DNA from: Gammaproteobacteria bacterium
Lineage (GTDB): Bacteria; Pseudomonadota; Gammaproteobacteria; Pseudomonadales; Azotimanducaceae
Length of the DNA stretch: 64,000 nt
Assembly (NCBI GenBank): GCA_009837185.1
Contig: VXUA01000071.1
Coordinates: 62,001 to 126,000, forward strand
Direction of reading: 5' to 3'
Every line of letters begins with the position of its first letter. The stretch's first letter is position 1. Of this stretch, positions 42,611 to 50,734 are shown in pieces. The notes under the pieces are model-generated. The model did no database searches. It was not told the origin of the DNA and saw only the letters and a program-made list of their open reading frames with translations. Position numbers and translations under genes: made by a program.

Positions 42611-42720
42611 GGCAATTAGCCGGTCCCTTCGCGGCGATAGATTGTGAACCCCGCCAGGCCCGGAAGGGAGCAACGGTAACAGTTGAATCGGGTGCCGAAG
42701 ATTCGATTGGCTAATTCGCC
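42611..42720 (+). ncRNA. ffs: 4.5S signal recognition particle RNA
   Basis: The conserved domain IV is plain: CCAGGCCCGGAAGGGAGCAAC at about 42654-42674, with a GGAA tetraloop closed by the symmetric CAGG/AGCA loop, then GGGTGCC near 42690. The ends AATTAGCC (42614-42621) and GGCTAATT (42709-42716) pair to close the hairpin, giving a size of about 105-110 nt. A TATAAT at 42567-42572 could be the -10, leaving a short leader for RNase P removal. It is the RNA partner of Ffh, encoded at the left of the window. Confidence 0.92.
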
Positions 42721-42748
42721 GCCCTTACGTTCACCCGAAGGTTATTAA

Positions 42749-42837
42749 GGAGAGGTGTCCGAGAGGCCGAAGGAGCGCGCTTGGAAAGCGCGTATGGGGA
42801 TAACTCATCGAGGGTTCGAATCCCTCCCTCTCCGCCA
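42749..42837 (+). tRNA. tRNA-Ser (anticodon GGA)
   Basis: GGAGAGG pairs with CCTCTCC, followed by discriminator G and an encoded CCA ending at 42837. The anticodon arm CGCGCTTGGAAAGCGCG carries GGA, reading UCC and UCU. A long variable arm (TATGGGGATAACTCATC) and the T arm GAGGGTTCGAATCCCTC mark a class II serine tRNA. It lies 28 bp after the 4.5S RNA and may share its transcript. Confidence 0.97.
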
Positions 42838-42957
42838 TCGTACTAAACTGGTGGAAGACGCGAACCATCACCGCACAGGTCAGCGGTCTACCTTAAGAAT
42901 CTCGTGGTTTAGGTGTACTAACTTGTCGTAGCTAGTCGGGACAATTAGTTGAAGAAC

Positions 42958-44211
42958 TTATTCTGACTGTAACGCAGCTACCGGATCGAGCTTAGCGGCT
43001 GACACTGCTGGATATACGCCAAACGCTACCGCGATGGCCATACAAACTACTACTGCAACAGAGATTCCAAAATAATTCCAAGCGACTGGCCATTTTGCGA
43101 AGAACGTGATCAAAATCGCGAGTACTACTCCTGCGACAATTCCAAATAATGCTCCGATAAACGCAATGACTGTCGTCTCAATCAAAAATTGACGCACTAC
43201 GTCGGATTTGGTCGCACCGACTGCTCGTAACAAACCGATTTCTGACTTTCGCTCCAAAACGCTAGCAAGCATGATGTTCATAATTCCAATTCCTCCCACT
43301 AACAAAGAGATAATTGCAACCGACGTCATCACAATATTAAATATTCGATTAGTTTGTCGTTGTTGCGCGAGGATATCATTTGGTACGGTGACGAGGAAAT
43401 CGTCTTGAGCGCCATGTCGTCGCTGTATATTTAGCCGAATAGCCGCCTCTGCGGATACTAGGGATTCATCTTTTATTTTGAATTTAACTTCTGAAAGTTC
43501 AGAGGCCATTTCCTCTACCTTCAGCCGATTCAAACCAGTGTTTAACGGGATGTAGACTCGATCCGAATCACCTCCAACCTTTACACCTTGAATTTCTTCT
43601 CCCGGAATCTTTTGGTCTTGTAATACCCCTATTACCTCAAACCAAGTAAAGTTAACCTTCACTGGTTTCCCTACAGCATCTCCGTTAGGAAACAGTCGCC
43701 GCGCCGTGGTTTCGCCTAAAACTGCCTTGGTCGCAAATTCTTGATTGTCCTCTTCAGTGAACAGGTCACCAACCTCGATTCCGAGACTTGATAGTGCAAA
43801 AAAGTCACTACTGACCGCCCAAACCTCAGAATTTATGCTACCGCCCTCATCCTCGTGCGAAAAGAGCGTCCAAACCCTCATGTTTTTTATACCGGCCCAC
43901 TTGTCCACGAACTTCAGAGTCTCTTTTACCGCTCTGGCATCGTCTACCGAGAGTCCAGGACTATGCTTACGCACCTCCAAAAGTTCTTCAGAACTAAAGT
44001 TTTTATCTTTGACAATTATGTTCTCGACTCCCAATCCTTGAATCATTTTCATCGACTGTTTCAAGCCACCCTCACTGACGGCAAGCATGGATATCACCGC
44101 GCCTACTCCAAAGATCATCCCAAGTAGTGTCAAAAAGGTTCGTAGCGGTCTGTGTGCTAATTGACCAACAGCTAACCGAAAATCCGGCCACATTGTCGAA
44201 AGTATTTTCAC
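42958..44211 (-). CDS. MacB-like ABC exporter permease
   Basis: The 417-residue FtsX/MacB-type permease has one N-terminal helix (ALRTFLTLLGMIFGVGAVISML as TFLTLLGMIFGVGAVISML), a large periplasmic domain from about 60 to 285, and three C-terminal helices starting IFNIVMTSVAIISLLVGGIGIMNIMLASVLER. The motif RKSEIGLLRAVGATKSDVVRQFLIE is the coupling helix. It is the last gene of the five-gene exporter operon. The start is GTG 44211, without a clear ribosome site; ATG 44193 is possible. Confidence 0.9.
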   Translation of the reverse strand: MKILSTMWPDFRLAVGQLAHRPLRTFLTLLGMIFGVGAVISMLAVSEGGLKQSMKMIQGLGVENIIVKDKNFSSEELLEVRKHSPGLSVDDARAVKETLKFVDKWAGIKNMRVWTLFSHEDEGGSINSEVWAVSSDFFALSSLGIEVGDLFTEEDNQEFATKAVLGETTARRLFPNGDAVGKPVKVNFTWFEVIGVLQDQKIPGEEIQGVKVGGDSDRVYIPLNTGLNRLKVEEMASELSEVKFKIKDESLVSAEAAIRLNIQRRHGAQDDFLVTVPNDILAQQRQTNRIFNIVMTSVAIISLLVGGIGIMNIMLASVLERKSEIGLLRAVGATKSDVVRQFLIETTVIAFIGALFGIVAGVVLAILITFFAKWPVAWNYFGISVAVVVCMAIAVAFGVYPAVSAAKLDPVAALQSE

Positions 44212-44265
44212 TAAGGTTTGATCACCCGTCTAATATGGAATGTTTACAAAGGACTGTAGATGGAG

Positions 44266-45480
44266 TTAGGTAGAGGGCGTTTCTTCTGGTGCGACCAAAC
44301 TCACCGCGTCTCCCGACTCTAGTCCATCAACGACTTCAATCAATGTTGGACTTTTGTGGCCAAGAGTCACGTCGCGCTGATTAATGTCGCCTTTATTGTT
44401 AATGACATATACAAAAGCTTGATCTTTGTCAATAAACACAGCTTGTTGAGGTACTAAATATGCACCTTTTAACTCACCTGTGATGATCTCCGCATCGATA
44501 GTGCTACCGACTCGCATTAAGTCAGCATCAATGGCATCAATATCCACGCTCAAGGTGAAATACTTCGTTGGATCTACGTTGTCTAGCGGGGCTGCGATAT
44601 GAGAAATGTCAACGATCTTGCCCGTTATTTGTTGATCTAATGCACTGTGCATGCGCATCACAACGTTTTGTCCAACTTCGACTCCGACAGCATCAACTTC
44701 TAAGACGTAAAGTTTCGCTTGGATCATCCCCCGCACTGGAATCTGACCTACCTGGGACCTTCCCCACACAGTCTTCCCAGGCGCGTATTTTTCTCCCCAC
44801 CAAGAAGATCCGTATATAAACGTTCCATCCGAAGGACTCTTAATTTCCATGTTGTCGAGTATCTCTTGTTGCGAGTCGAACTGTTGTTCAGTGTTTTGAA
44901 GATTCGCTTCAAGTCGAATGATTTCGGCATCGTGACGTTGGTCGTGAGTCTCAATCTGCCATTGAATGAACTCACCTAACTGTCTTAAATACTCTAAGTT
45001 TCCTACCTGCTCTATTAGTTCATTTTGACTAAACATGTCGTCGTCAAGCAAGGTATAGATCGCCGCAATATCTATTTCGCCATCAACCCGAATATCTTCG
45101 TGTCCCAGCTGAATTCGTTCCCCAAAGCTTGAGTTAATGAAGTTGTCAATCGAAGTCTGTTGTCGCTCAAGTTGCAATAAGCTACGATCTCGTACTTGCA
45201 CCATGTCTGCATTATCAAAGCGAACCACAACGTCGCCGGCTTTTACCTCGGAGTATTCCGGGATCATCCAAGCTATAGTGAACTCACCACGAACGTTTCC
45301 TCCCAATTGCACAGCATCCGATTCAGTTGAAATGATTTCTCCGTGAGCACGAACGAAGAATCTATGATCCCGCGGTTCGATTATTACTTTTGAGTACTCG
45401 CTCGTGTCAAAAGAACATCCAACACCACCTAGTAATACAACAAATGCGAGTGTTCCTGCTAAAAATTTCAATGTTTTCAT
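44266..45480 (-). CDS. Periplasmic adaptor (HlyD/RND type), lipoprotein
   Basis: A 404-residue membrane fusion protein with a lipobox: KFLAGTLAFVVLLGGVGCSFD, so Cys22 should be lipidated. The beta-barrel/lipoyl pieces (GEIISTESDAVQLGGNVRGEFTIAWMIPEYSEVKAGDVVVRFDNADM and, after the coiled coil, IKSPSDGTFIYGSSWWGEKYAPG) flank a helical hairpin at about 105-215. Its start overlaps the preceding adaptor stop as ATGA, so the two are coupled. It is the third adaptor of the operon and directly precedes the permease gene. Confidence 0.88.
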   Translation of the reverse strand: MKTLKFLAGTLAFVVLLGGVGCSFDTSEYSKVIIEPRDHRFFVRAHGEIISTESDAVQLGGNVRGEFTIAWMIPEYSEVKAGDVVVRFDNADMVQVRDRSLLQLERQQTSIDNFINSSFGERIQLGHEDIRVDGEIDIAAIYTLLDDDMFSQNELIEQVGNLEYLRQLGEFIQWQIETHDQRHDAEIIRLEANLQNTEQQFDSQQEILDNMEIKSPSDGTFIYGSSWWGEKYAPGKTVWGRSQVGQIPVRGMIQAKLYVLEVDAVGVEVGQNVVMRMHSALDQQITGKIVDISHIAAPLDNVDPTKYFTLSVDIDAIDADLMRVGSTIDAEIITGELKGAYLVPQQAVFIDKDQAFVYVINNKGDINQRDVTLGHKSPTLIEVVDGLESGDAVSLVAPEETPST

Positions 45481-46691
45481 AGTCTTACTCGTTGCCCCTC
45501 TTCAAGTCCTTCTTCAACGATAAAGTGATCTTGACTGGCCTTCCCTAATCTAACCACGCTCCACTTATCCGATAGCACAAATCCACCTAACGAAAATCTT
45601 GGCGTGACAACGCCAGGTTTGCCCTCTTTATACACAAGCGCCGCTTTAGGAACTACCAGCACGTCGTTGAATGTTGCAATTTCAACTTTGACTTCTACAG
45701 ACACTCCGATGCGTAGGATGTCTGAGTAATCTTCGTCGAGTTTCACGGTGAAATCTCGTACCATTTCTAGGGATTTCGGAGATCTGCGGCGGACTGTATT
45801 TCCCACAGAATGTACAAGACCCGATAGTTCGGCTGTACCTGTAGTTTCGGTAACAATTACTGCTCTTTGGCCTACACTGAGCACGGTGGCTAAATTTTCC
45901 GGTATAGTCGCCCGAATCAGCACCTTCTCGTCGTTGACAATTCTTAGTATTTGAATTCCCCCACTAGCATTAGAACCTGCGGTGAGTTTTTCGCCGTTCC
46001 AACCAGTTCCAATGACCGCAATTCCGGCCTTTGGAGCGCGGATTGTAAAAGTATCCAACGCTCGTTTCGCTTCGGCTAGTCGGAGTTCAGCACGCGCGAT
46101 TTGCCTTTTTTTGTTTTCTTCCGCCGCGACTTTGTCTCTATCGCTGAGCTGTTTTCGATATAGCGCGCGCTCATAAAGTGTTTCGGCTAAGCGACGTCGC
46201 TCCACGAGTTTTTGATACTCTATACCCGGAACGATCCCTGCTGGAACTTCTGCCAAGCGCACAGCTTTATCAACGTCGGCTTTGAGATTCGACATATCAA
46301 GGGCTTCTTGACGCATTTGTTGCTCTTTTTGTTCTTTATCGACACCAACATCACCGGCGTGTACGTTGAGTTCACCTTCCAGTTCGCGAATACGTTCATC
46401 AGTTCGTGAGACTTCAAATTGGACTACAACTTCACCTTTACGTACCCGTTTTCCTTCCGGTACAATTGATTCGAGCCGAGACCGCCAACGAGCTGTGGGA
46501 GGAGCACCGATCGATTCAACATCCTCCGAATCGACAACACCGGTGGCACTTACAGTCACAACAAATTCTTTTTGCTTTTGAATGTCTCTCCACTCCGCTG
46601 CTTGTACACTCACAACAATGAGTGTGGCCAGCACAGCTAGCAACGCTATCGTGCGAGTAGATTTATTCAACTTGATCAGAGGCTTCTTCAT
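45477..46691 (-). CDS. Periplasmic adaptor (HlyD/RND type), second of three
   Basis: The 404-residue protein has an uncleaved or cleavable N-terminal signal (STRTIALLAVLATLIVVSVQAA), a lipoyl half (TVSATGVVDSEDVESIGAPP, SIVPEGKRVRKGEVVVQFEVS), a long coiled coil (RIRELEGELNVHAGDVGVDKEQKEQQ through RQIARAELRLAEAKRALDTF), and the second lipoyl half FTIRAPKAGIAVIGTGWNGEKLTAGSN, followed by barrel domains. It overlaps the first adaptor by 29 bases and the third by four. Three distinct adaptors in one operon is unusual. Confidence 0.88.
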   Translation of the reverse strand: MKKPLIKLNKSTRTIALLAVLATLIVVSVQAAEWRDIQKQKEFVVTVSATGVVDSEDVESIGAPPTARWRSRLESIVPEGKRVRKGEVVVQFEVSRTDERIRELEGELNVHAGDVGVDKEQKEQQMRQEALDMSNLKADVDKAVRLAEVPAGIVPGIEYQKLVERRRLAETLYERALYRKQLSDRDKVAAEENKKRQIARAELRLAEAKRALDTFTIRAPKAGIAVIGTGWNGEKLTAGSNASGGIQILRIVNDEKVLIRATIPENLATVLSVGQRAVIVTETTGTAELSGLVHSVGNTVRRRSPKSLEMVRDFTVKLDEDYSDILRIGVSVEVKVEIATFNDVLVVPKAALVYKEGKPGVVTPRFSLGGFVLSDKWSVVRLGKASQDHFIVEEGLEEGQRVRL

Positions 46692-47670
46692 TTTTAATTA
46701 CTCCCAAAACTGACATACCCGGTATATATACATCGGGTATCGGTTCTAATGGTTCGGTTAATATTTCGTAGTATCCAGCTGAACTCCAGTCACTTCGACT
46801 AGCTGCTTGATTGGACATCCAAGTTACTTTTGCTTTGACCTTCACGTCCCCAGCAGCATCGGGCGATACGATAACTTCGTCGTTTAGAGCAATCTTTCGG
46901 ATATCAGCTTCATGCACCCAAAATCTAAACCGCAAGTCTTCCCGACTCGCAACAATTAGCAGCGTCGTTCCAGAACCGTAACTCTCACCGGGAAAAATCT
47001 TCAAGCCGGTTCTCGGGTTCGCCGCGTAAATAACTAACCCAGTTTGTTCTGCATAGAAATTAGTATGTTCTAGTGCATTTTCGATGCGTTCTTTTTCGTT
47101 TTGTGCATGCAACAAGTCCCGTTCTGCCATCGGCCGATCTCTGTCTCGCGCGGCATAGGCTTCTTCAAGACTCCTAATTGTTCGCTCTAACGAGTGAATT
47201 GAATTTGCCAATGCTAACCGATTACGGTCGTGCGTAAGTTCCGGTACAGTATCCTTTGGCACCATCGCGTCTAAGCGCGCATTTTCTAACGAAGACTCAG
47301 AACGAATTAGACTTGTAATCGCGTCGAAAATCCGTAATTCATGTGCCGCTTCTTGAGACTCTGCCGACGTAATTTGGGATTCAATATTCACTTCCGCTTG
47401 CTCAAGTTGGGACTCAAGGTCGCCGGGATCAAGTCTGATGATTTCATCACCGGGGTTTACCTCTTCGCCCTCAGGAGCCATCCATGCGATCGTACGTGAA
47501 TAGGAACCGGGTAGACGAGGCATTTGTACCGTTTGGGCGTTTCCGTCCTCGATTTCACCTGTAATGAGAATTGTTTCAGCCCATGTGGTAGCACTAAGCA
47601 TGAACACGCTCAACACTAATAAACAACAAAAACAACTACTCATTCGTCTATCGAAAATTAGTTTCAGCAT
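46663..47670 (-). CDS. Periplasmic adaptor (HlyD/RND type), first of three
   Basis: I take ATG 47670, which gives 335 residues starting with a signal peptide (RRMSSCFCCLLVLSVFMLSATTWA, cleavage before ET). Frames upstream run into the ATPase gene and are not conserved-looking. It has a lipoyl half (GSYSRTIAWMAPEGEEVNPGDEIIRLDPGDL), a coiled coil, and the return half NFYAEQTGLVIYAANPRTGLKIFPGESYGSG. It is shorter than the other two and ends without a full membrane-proximal domain. It follows the ATPase gene by 34 bp. Confidence 0.83.
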   Translation of the reverse strand: MLKLIFDRRMSSCFCCLLVLSVFMLSATTWAETILITGEIEDGNAQTVQMPRLPGSYSRTIAWMAPEGEEVNPGDEIIRLDPGDLESQLEQAEVNIESQITSAESQEAAHELRIFDAITSLIRSESSLENARLDAMVPKDTVPELTHDRNRLALANSIHSLERTIRSLEEAYAARDRDRPMAERDLLHAQNEKERIENALEHTNFYAEQTGLVIYAANPRTGLKIFPGESYGSGTTLLIVASREDLRFRFWVHEADIRKIALNDEVIVSPDAAGDVKVKAKVTWMSNQAASRSDWSSAGYYEILTEPLEPIPDVYIPGMSVLGVIKNEEASDQVE

Positions 47671-47704
47671 TCGTTTTCTTCTACAACTCCAATGATGTAC
47701 TAAG

Positions 47705-48415
47705 CTATGCGATACCATACTTGGTATTTTCGATTTCGCCTTCGATTTTACCATCCCGCATCTGTATGACTCGAGTAGCATGCTTTGCTACTTCATCTTC
47801 ATGGGTAACAATCAAAATAGTCTGATTTTGCTCGTTCAAGGCATCAAACAGTGACAAAATATTCGCCGAAGTTTTTGAGTCTAAATTTCCCGTTGGCTCA
47901 TCTGCCAGTACGAGAGAAGGACGAGTGACCAATGCCCTCGCGATCGCGACTCGTTGCCGCTGACCACCAGAAAGTTGGTTTGGATTGTGCTTCATTCTAT
48001 CGTCCATACCTAACTCTTTAACGACCTCGTGAGCATGCTTAATCGTTTCACTCGCGTTCGCCCTCGACGAACGGGCGTAGCGCATGGGCAATAACACGTT
48101 ATCCCAAGCGGTAAGGCGCGGTAGTAAATGAAAACTTTGAAACACGAAGCCGAGGTACTGGTTACGGATATCTGACAACTGATTGTCGTCCATTTCCGAT
48201 ACTTTGTGTTCCAACAACTCGTAGCTACCCGATGTCGGGGTGTCTAAGCATCCCAAAATGTTCATTAAAGTAGACTTGCCACTTCCGGATGGTCCCATTA
48301 CAGCGATGAATTCACCTTCGTGAATGTCAAGATTAACATGATCCAATGCATGGACGTCTATGTCCCCAACATGGAATGTCCGACACAAATCTCGAACCGA
48401 AATAACTTTCTTCAT
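47705..48415 (-). CDS. MacB/LolD-like ABC exporter ATPase
   Basis: The 236-residue nucleotide-binding protein has Walker A GPSGSGKSTLMNILG, Q-loop FVFQSFHLLPRLTAWDNVLLPM, signature LSGGQRQRVAIARAL, Walker B LVLADEPTGNLDSKTS, and the switch histidine in ILIVTHEDEVAKHA. It has the LolD/MacB/FtsE subfamily features (CLDTPTSGSYELLEHKVS). It is the first gene of the operon ATPase - three adaptors - permease. A TATAAT lies at 48486-48491 upstream, with a poor -35. Confidence 0.93.
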   Translation of the reverse strand: MKKVISVRDLCRTFHVGDIDVHALDHVNLDIHEGEFIAVMGPSGSGKSTLMNILGCLDTPTSGSYELLEHKVSEMDDNQLSDIRNQYLGFVFQSFHLLPRLTAWDNVLLPMRYARSSRANASETIKHAHEVVKELGMDDRMKHNPNQLSGGQRQRVAIARALVTRPSLVLADEPTGNLDSKTSANILSLFDALNEQNQTILIVTHEDEVAKHATRVIQMRDGKIEGEIENTKYGIA

Positions 48416-49000
48416 GTAGTCCTTGAATGGATTCTCAACAATAATCGAAGGTGTATGAAATTTTATGGAATTAGCTTGTTATTGCATTATACGATTGCGC
48501 ATTGGCGCTTCCTTCGTTGAGTACGCACACTCCAACAATATTCTCATCACTAGAACTTGGTTATTTCGGCTATATGCGCGCTACGGCTGAGAAGCAATTA
48601 TCGATAGAAAATTCAAGCTTTCAAACCGTGCACAATAAGTCTACTTGAATCTAAGTAACTTGATCCAACGAAAGTGCAAGATCAGCGCGATCGCCTCTGT
48701 CGAATCCATTCACGCAAAGCTTTATCCGAAGCTACCAAAACTAAGGGAACGCTTGGACCAAATATCGATCTGAGAGACGAGTAGGACCTGTTCTAAATCG
48801 GATACCGCAATTCGACTCCGAGTCATGTAAACACCGAGATTAGCGTTTAAGGGTAAGTACCTCTCAAACTACTCAGTCTGTTTCATCTCTACCCCACTAG
48901 TGGATCCTCTCAGATCTACACGAGAGAGAATGCTGAATAGCGCACTGCCACGTAGTAGCAGTTAACAGCGCGCTGGTATTAAGAAGTTCGCCTAAACTTT
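48416..49000. other. 585-bp gene-free stretch between exporter and TldD/E operons
   Basis: No complete gene is evident. Near its right end ACTGC (48944-48948) and GCAGT (48958-48962) could form a stem after the tld operon, but there is no T run. A -10-like TATAAT is at 48486-48491 on the reverse strand. Reverse-strand frames around 48695-48830 give two overlapping protein-like pieces, MTRSRIAVSDLEQVLLV and, one frame over, FGPSVPLVLVASDKALREWI. They may be remains of a decayed small gene, but could be chance. Confidence 0.45.
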
Positions 49001-50731
49001 CTACCTCTTCGACTCTTCTATTGAAGGTGCCTCAGAGTATGGATGTGGCACTACTGGGGGAAGCGATCCAGATCCTTGAACTTTTCGTACGCCGAGCTCT
49101 TCAATAATGAAAGAAGGCGCGACAATTGACACAGGGATTGAGTTCGTTCCTGTCCCACTGTAGTGTGTTGTATCAAATTGAGTTACTTCCTCAGAAACCG
49201 CCACGATATCACGGAGAGTTCGATCGGTAATGTCGAGTATTTCAACAGGAGCGAGCATTTCTTCCCGACCATCCGGGTAGACTTTGTAAGCTTCCATAAC
49301 ACTCGCCAGTCCTCGTGTACTACCAGTGATTGCGTTCGGTGACGAAATCTGACGCACAACAACACCAAAATCAACGTTGAAGTCAACTAGCAATTGCCAC
49401 AATTCTTCCTTCATGTCCTCCGCGGACAATCCATCTTCTGGTTCAATCAGGACGTTCCCAGGGATGCCTGTTCCGCCACCAAAACCGAACCATCGAGTTG
49501 AACCATTGCTTTTGCGAAAATCGTCCACTGGTGTTCTAGTGGTCAACATGGTCTGTAATCGGCCTTGTTCTACTAAGAGCGTGCGTTGTGGCGGTACTCC
49601 TTCTAAATCGACAGGATAACTGCCAATTAACCGACGCCCATCGTACTCTGTCATAGTCGGATCATTAACTACGTTTATCTGACGAGATGCTATACGTGCA
49701 CCTATCCTATCCATAAAAGAATTCCGATCAGGACGAAACTGGCCAGGATTGGCTGTGAGCGGAGGTCGACTTGTTGAAAGCTTTGATATAAGGTAGGTTT
49801 TCATAAATTGTGCTGCTGCTTGACCTTCAAACATGATTGGACCGAAGTAAACCTCGTCAAGCTCGCTAGCTAAACGCATAGTCTGCAGACTTGAAATCAT
49901 GCCTCGTACATCGCTTATCATGGTTTCCGTATCTGGAAGCTCTGAACAGTCGATTGCAATATGAGCACGAAAATCTCTTAACTCCTGACCATTTTCGTTC
50001 TGAGTCGAAGCAGTGGTCAGAATCTGGCACTTCTGTTCCTCAAAATCTACGAAGCTTCCTTCCGAATTCAGAAATACGGTACGGCGATTCGACGCGGTTG
50101 TAGTGACTCTCGACGAATAGATGTCTGCTGCGCCTTTGAAGAGTGCGGACAAATCCTTTCCGGTCGCGGCGAACGATGCTAACTGTTCATCGTCAAACTT
50201 TGTATCAGACCTATACTCAAAAGCTTCTTCTTTAGTGAAATCGGGGTCTCGTTCTTCGGTTGAACTTTGATTGGCTAATGCCGTCTGTTTCTGGGCATAA
50301 GCGTTTATCCGGCTTTTGAAAACTGAATCGGTGAGGCGCCAAGCGATACGTCGTATTTCATCGTAATCATCTTCAATCGGGAGATCGGCTGAGAACGGCC
50401 TATTGCTAACGCCGCGACCCATGAAATTTGATTGATCGACTTCGTATGAACCAACTCGGAGATCCACCTCTAATGTACGATTACCTCCTCGTGTTGAAGC
50501 TACAGTACCACCCAATTCGTAGTTTTTGGAGACGAATCGAGTGTCTACGACACGGTACGAAACGAAGTAAATTTCACCTGAGTTTTCTTCTTCATCTTTG
50601 AGTTCAGCAAGGGTGCGTTGCATCTCATCTTTTAGTGCTTGTACTAGAATGTCTTCACTCTGTTCTTGGCCCCATGTAAATAAAACAAAGAAGACAGTCG
50701 TTGCTATAGTGATGCGTTGAAAAATTTTCAT
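49001..50731 (-). CDS. Exported TldE/PmbA-like protein (no metal site), fourth of quartet
   Basis: The 576-residue protein begins with a signal peptide (MKIFQRITIATTVFFVLFTWG) and shares the order of TldD/PmbA proteins: an N-terminal domain (DILVQALKDEMQRTLAEL, VDLRVGSYEVD), a central region, and a C-terminal barrel (RLIGSYPVDLEGVPPQRTLLVEQGRLQTMLTTRTPVDDF). The zinc motif HExxxH is absent at the expected place (FEGQAAAQFMKTYL) and the late cysteine is replaced by HYSGTG. It therefore resembles TldE, the inactive partner of TldD. Just three bases separate it from the preceding tldD-like gene. Confidence 0.85.
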   Translation of the reverse strand: MKIFQRITIATTVFFVLFTWGQEQSEDILVQALKDEMQRTLAELKDEEENSGEIYFVSYRVVDTRFVSKNYELGGTVASTRGGNRTLEVDLRVGSYEVDQSNFMGRGVSNRPFSADLPIEDDYDEIRRIAWRLTDSVFKSRINAYAQKQTALANQSSTEERDPDFTKEEAFEYRSDTKFDDEQLASFAATGKDLSALFKGAADIYSSRVTTTASNRRTVFLNSEGSFVDFEEQKCQILTTASTQNENGQELRDFRAHIAIDCSELPDTETMISDVRGMISSLQTMRLASELDEVYFGPIMFEGQAAAQFMKTYLISKLSTSRPPLTANPGQFRPDRNSFMDRIGARIASRQINVVNDPTMTEYDGRRLIGSYPVDLEGVPPQRTLLVEQGRLQTMLTTRTPVDDFRKSNGSTRWFGFGGGTGIPGNVLIEPEDGLSAEDMKEELWQLLVDFNVDFGVVVRQISSPNAITGSTRGLASVMEAYKVYPDGREEMLAPVEILDITDRTLRDIVAVSEEVTQFDTTHYSGTGTNSIPVSIVAPSFIIEELGVRKVQGSGSLPPVVPHPYSEAPSIEESKR

Positions 50732-50734
50732 AAA

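Noticed and set aside
48320-48520. A 66-codon forward frame at the start of the ABC ATPase
   Set aside because: Antisense to the conserved ATPase start, without a ribosome site.
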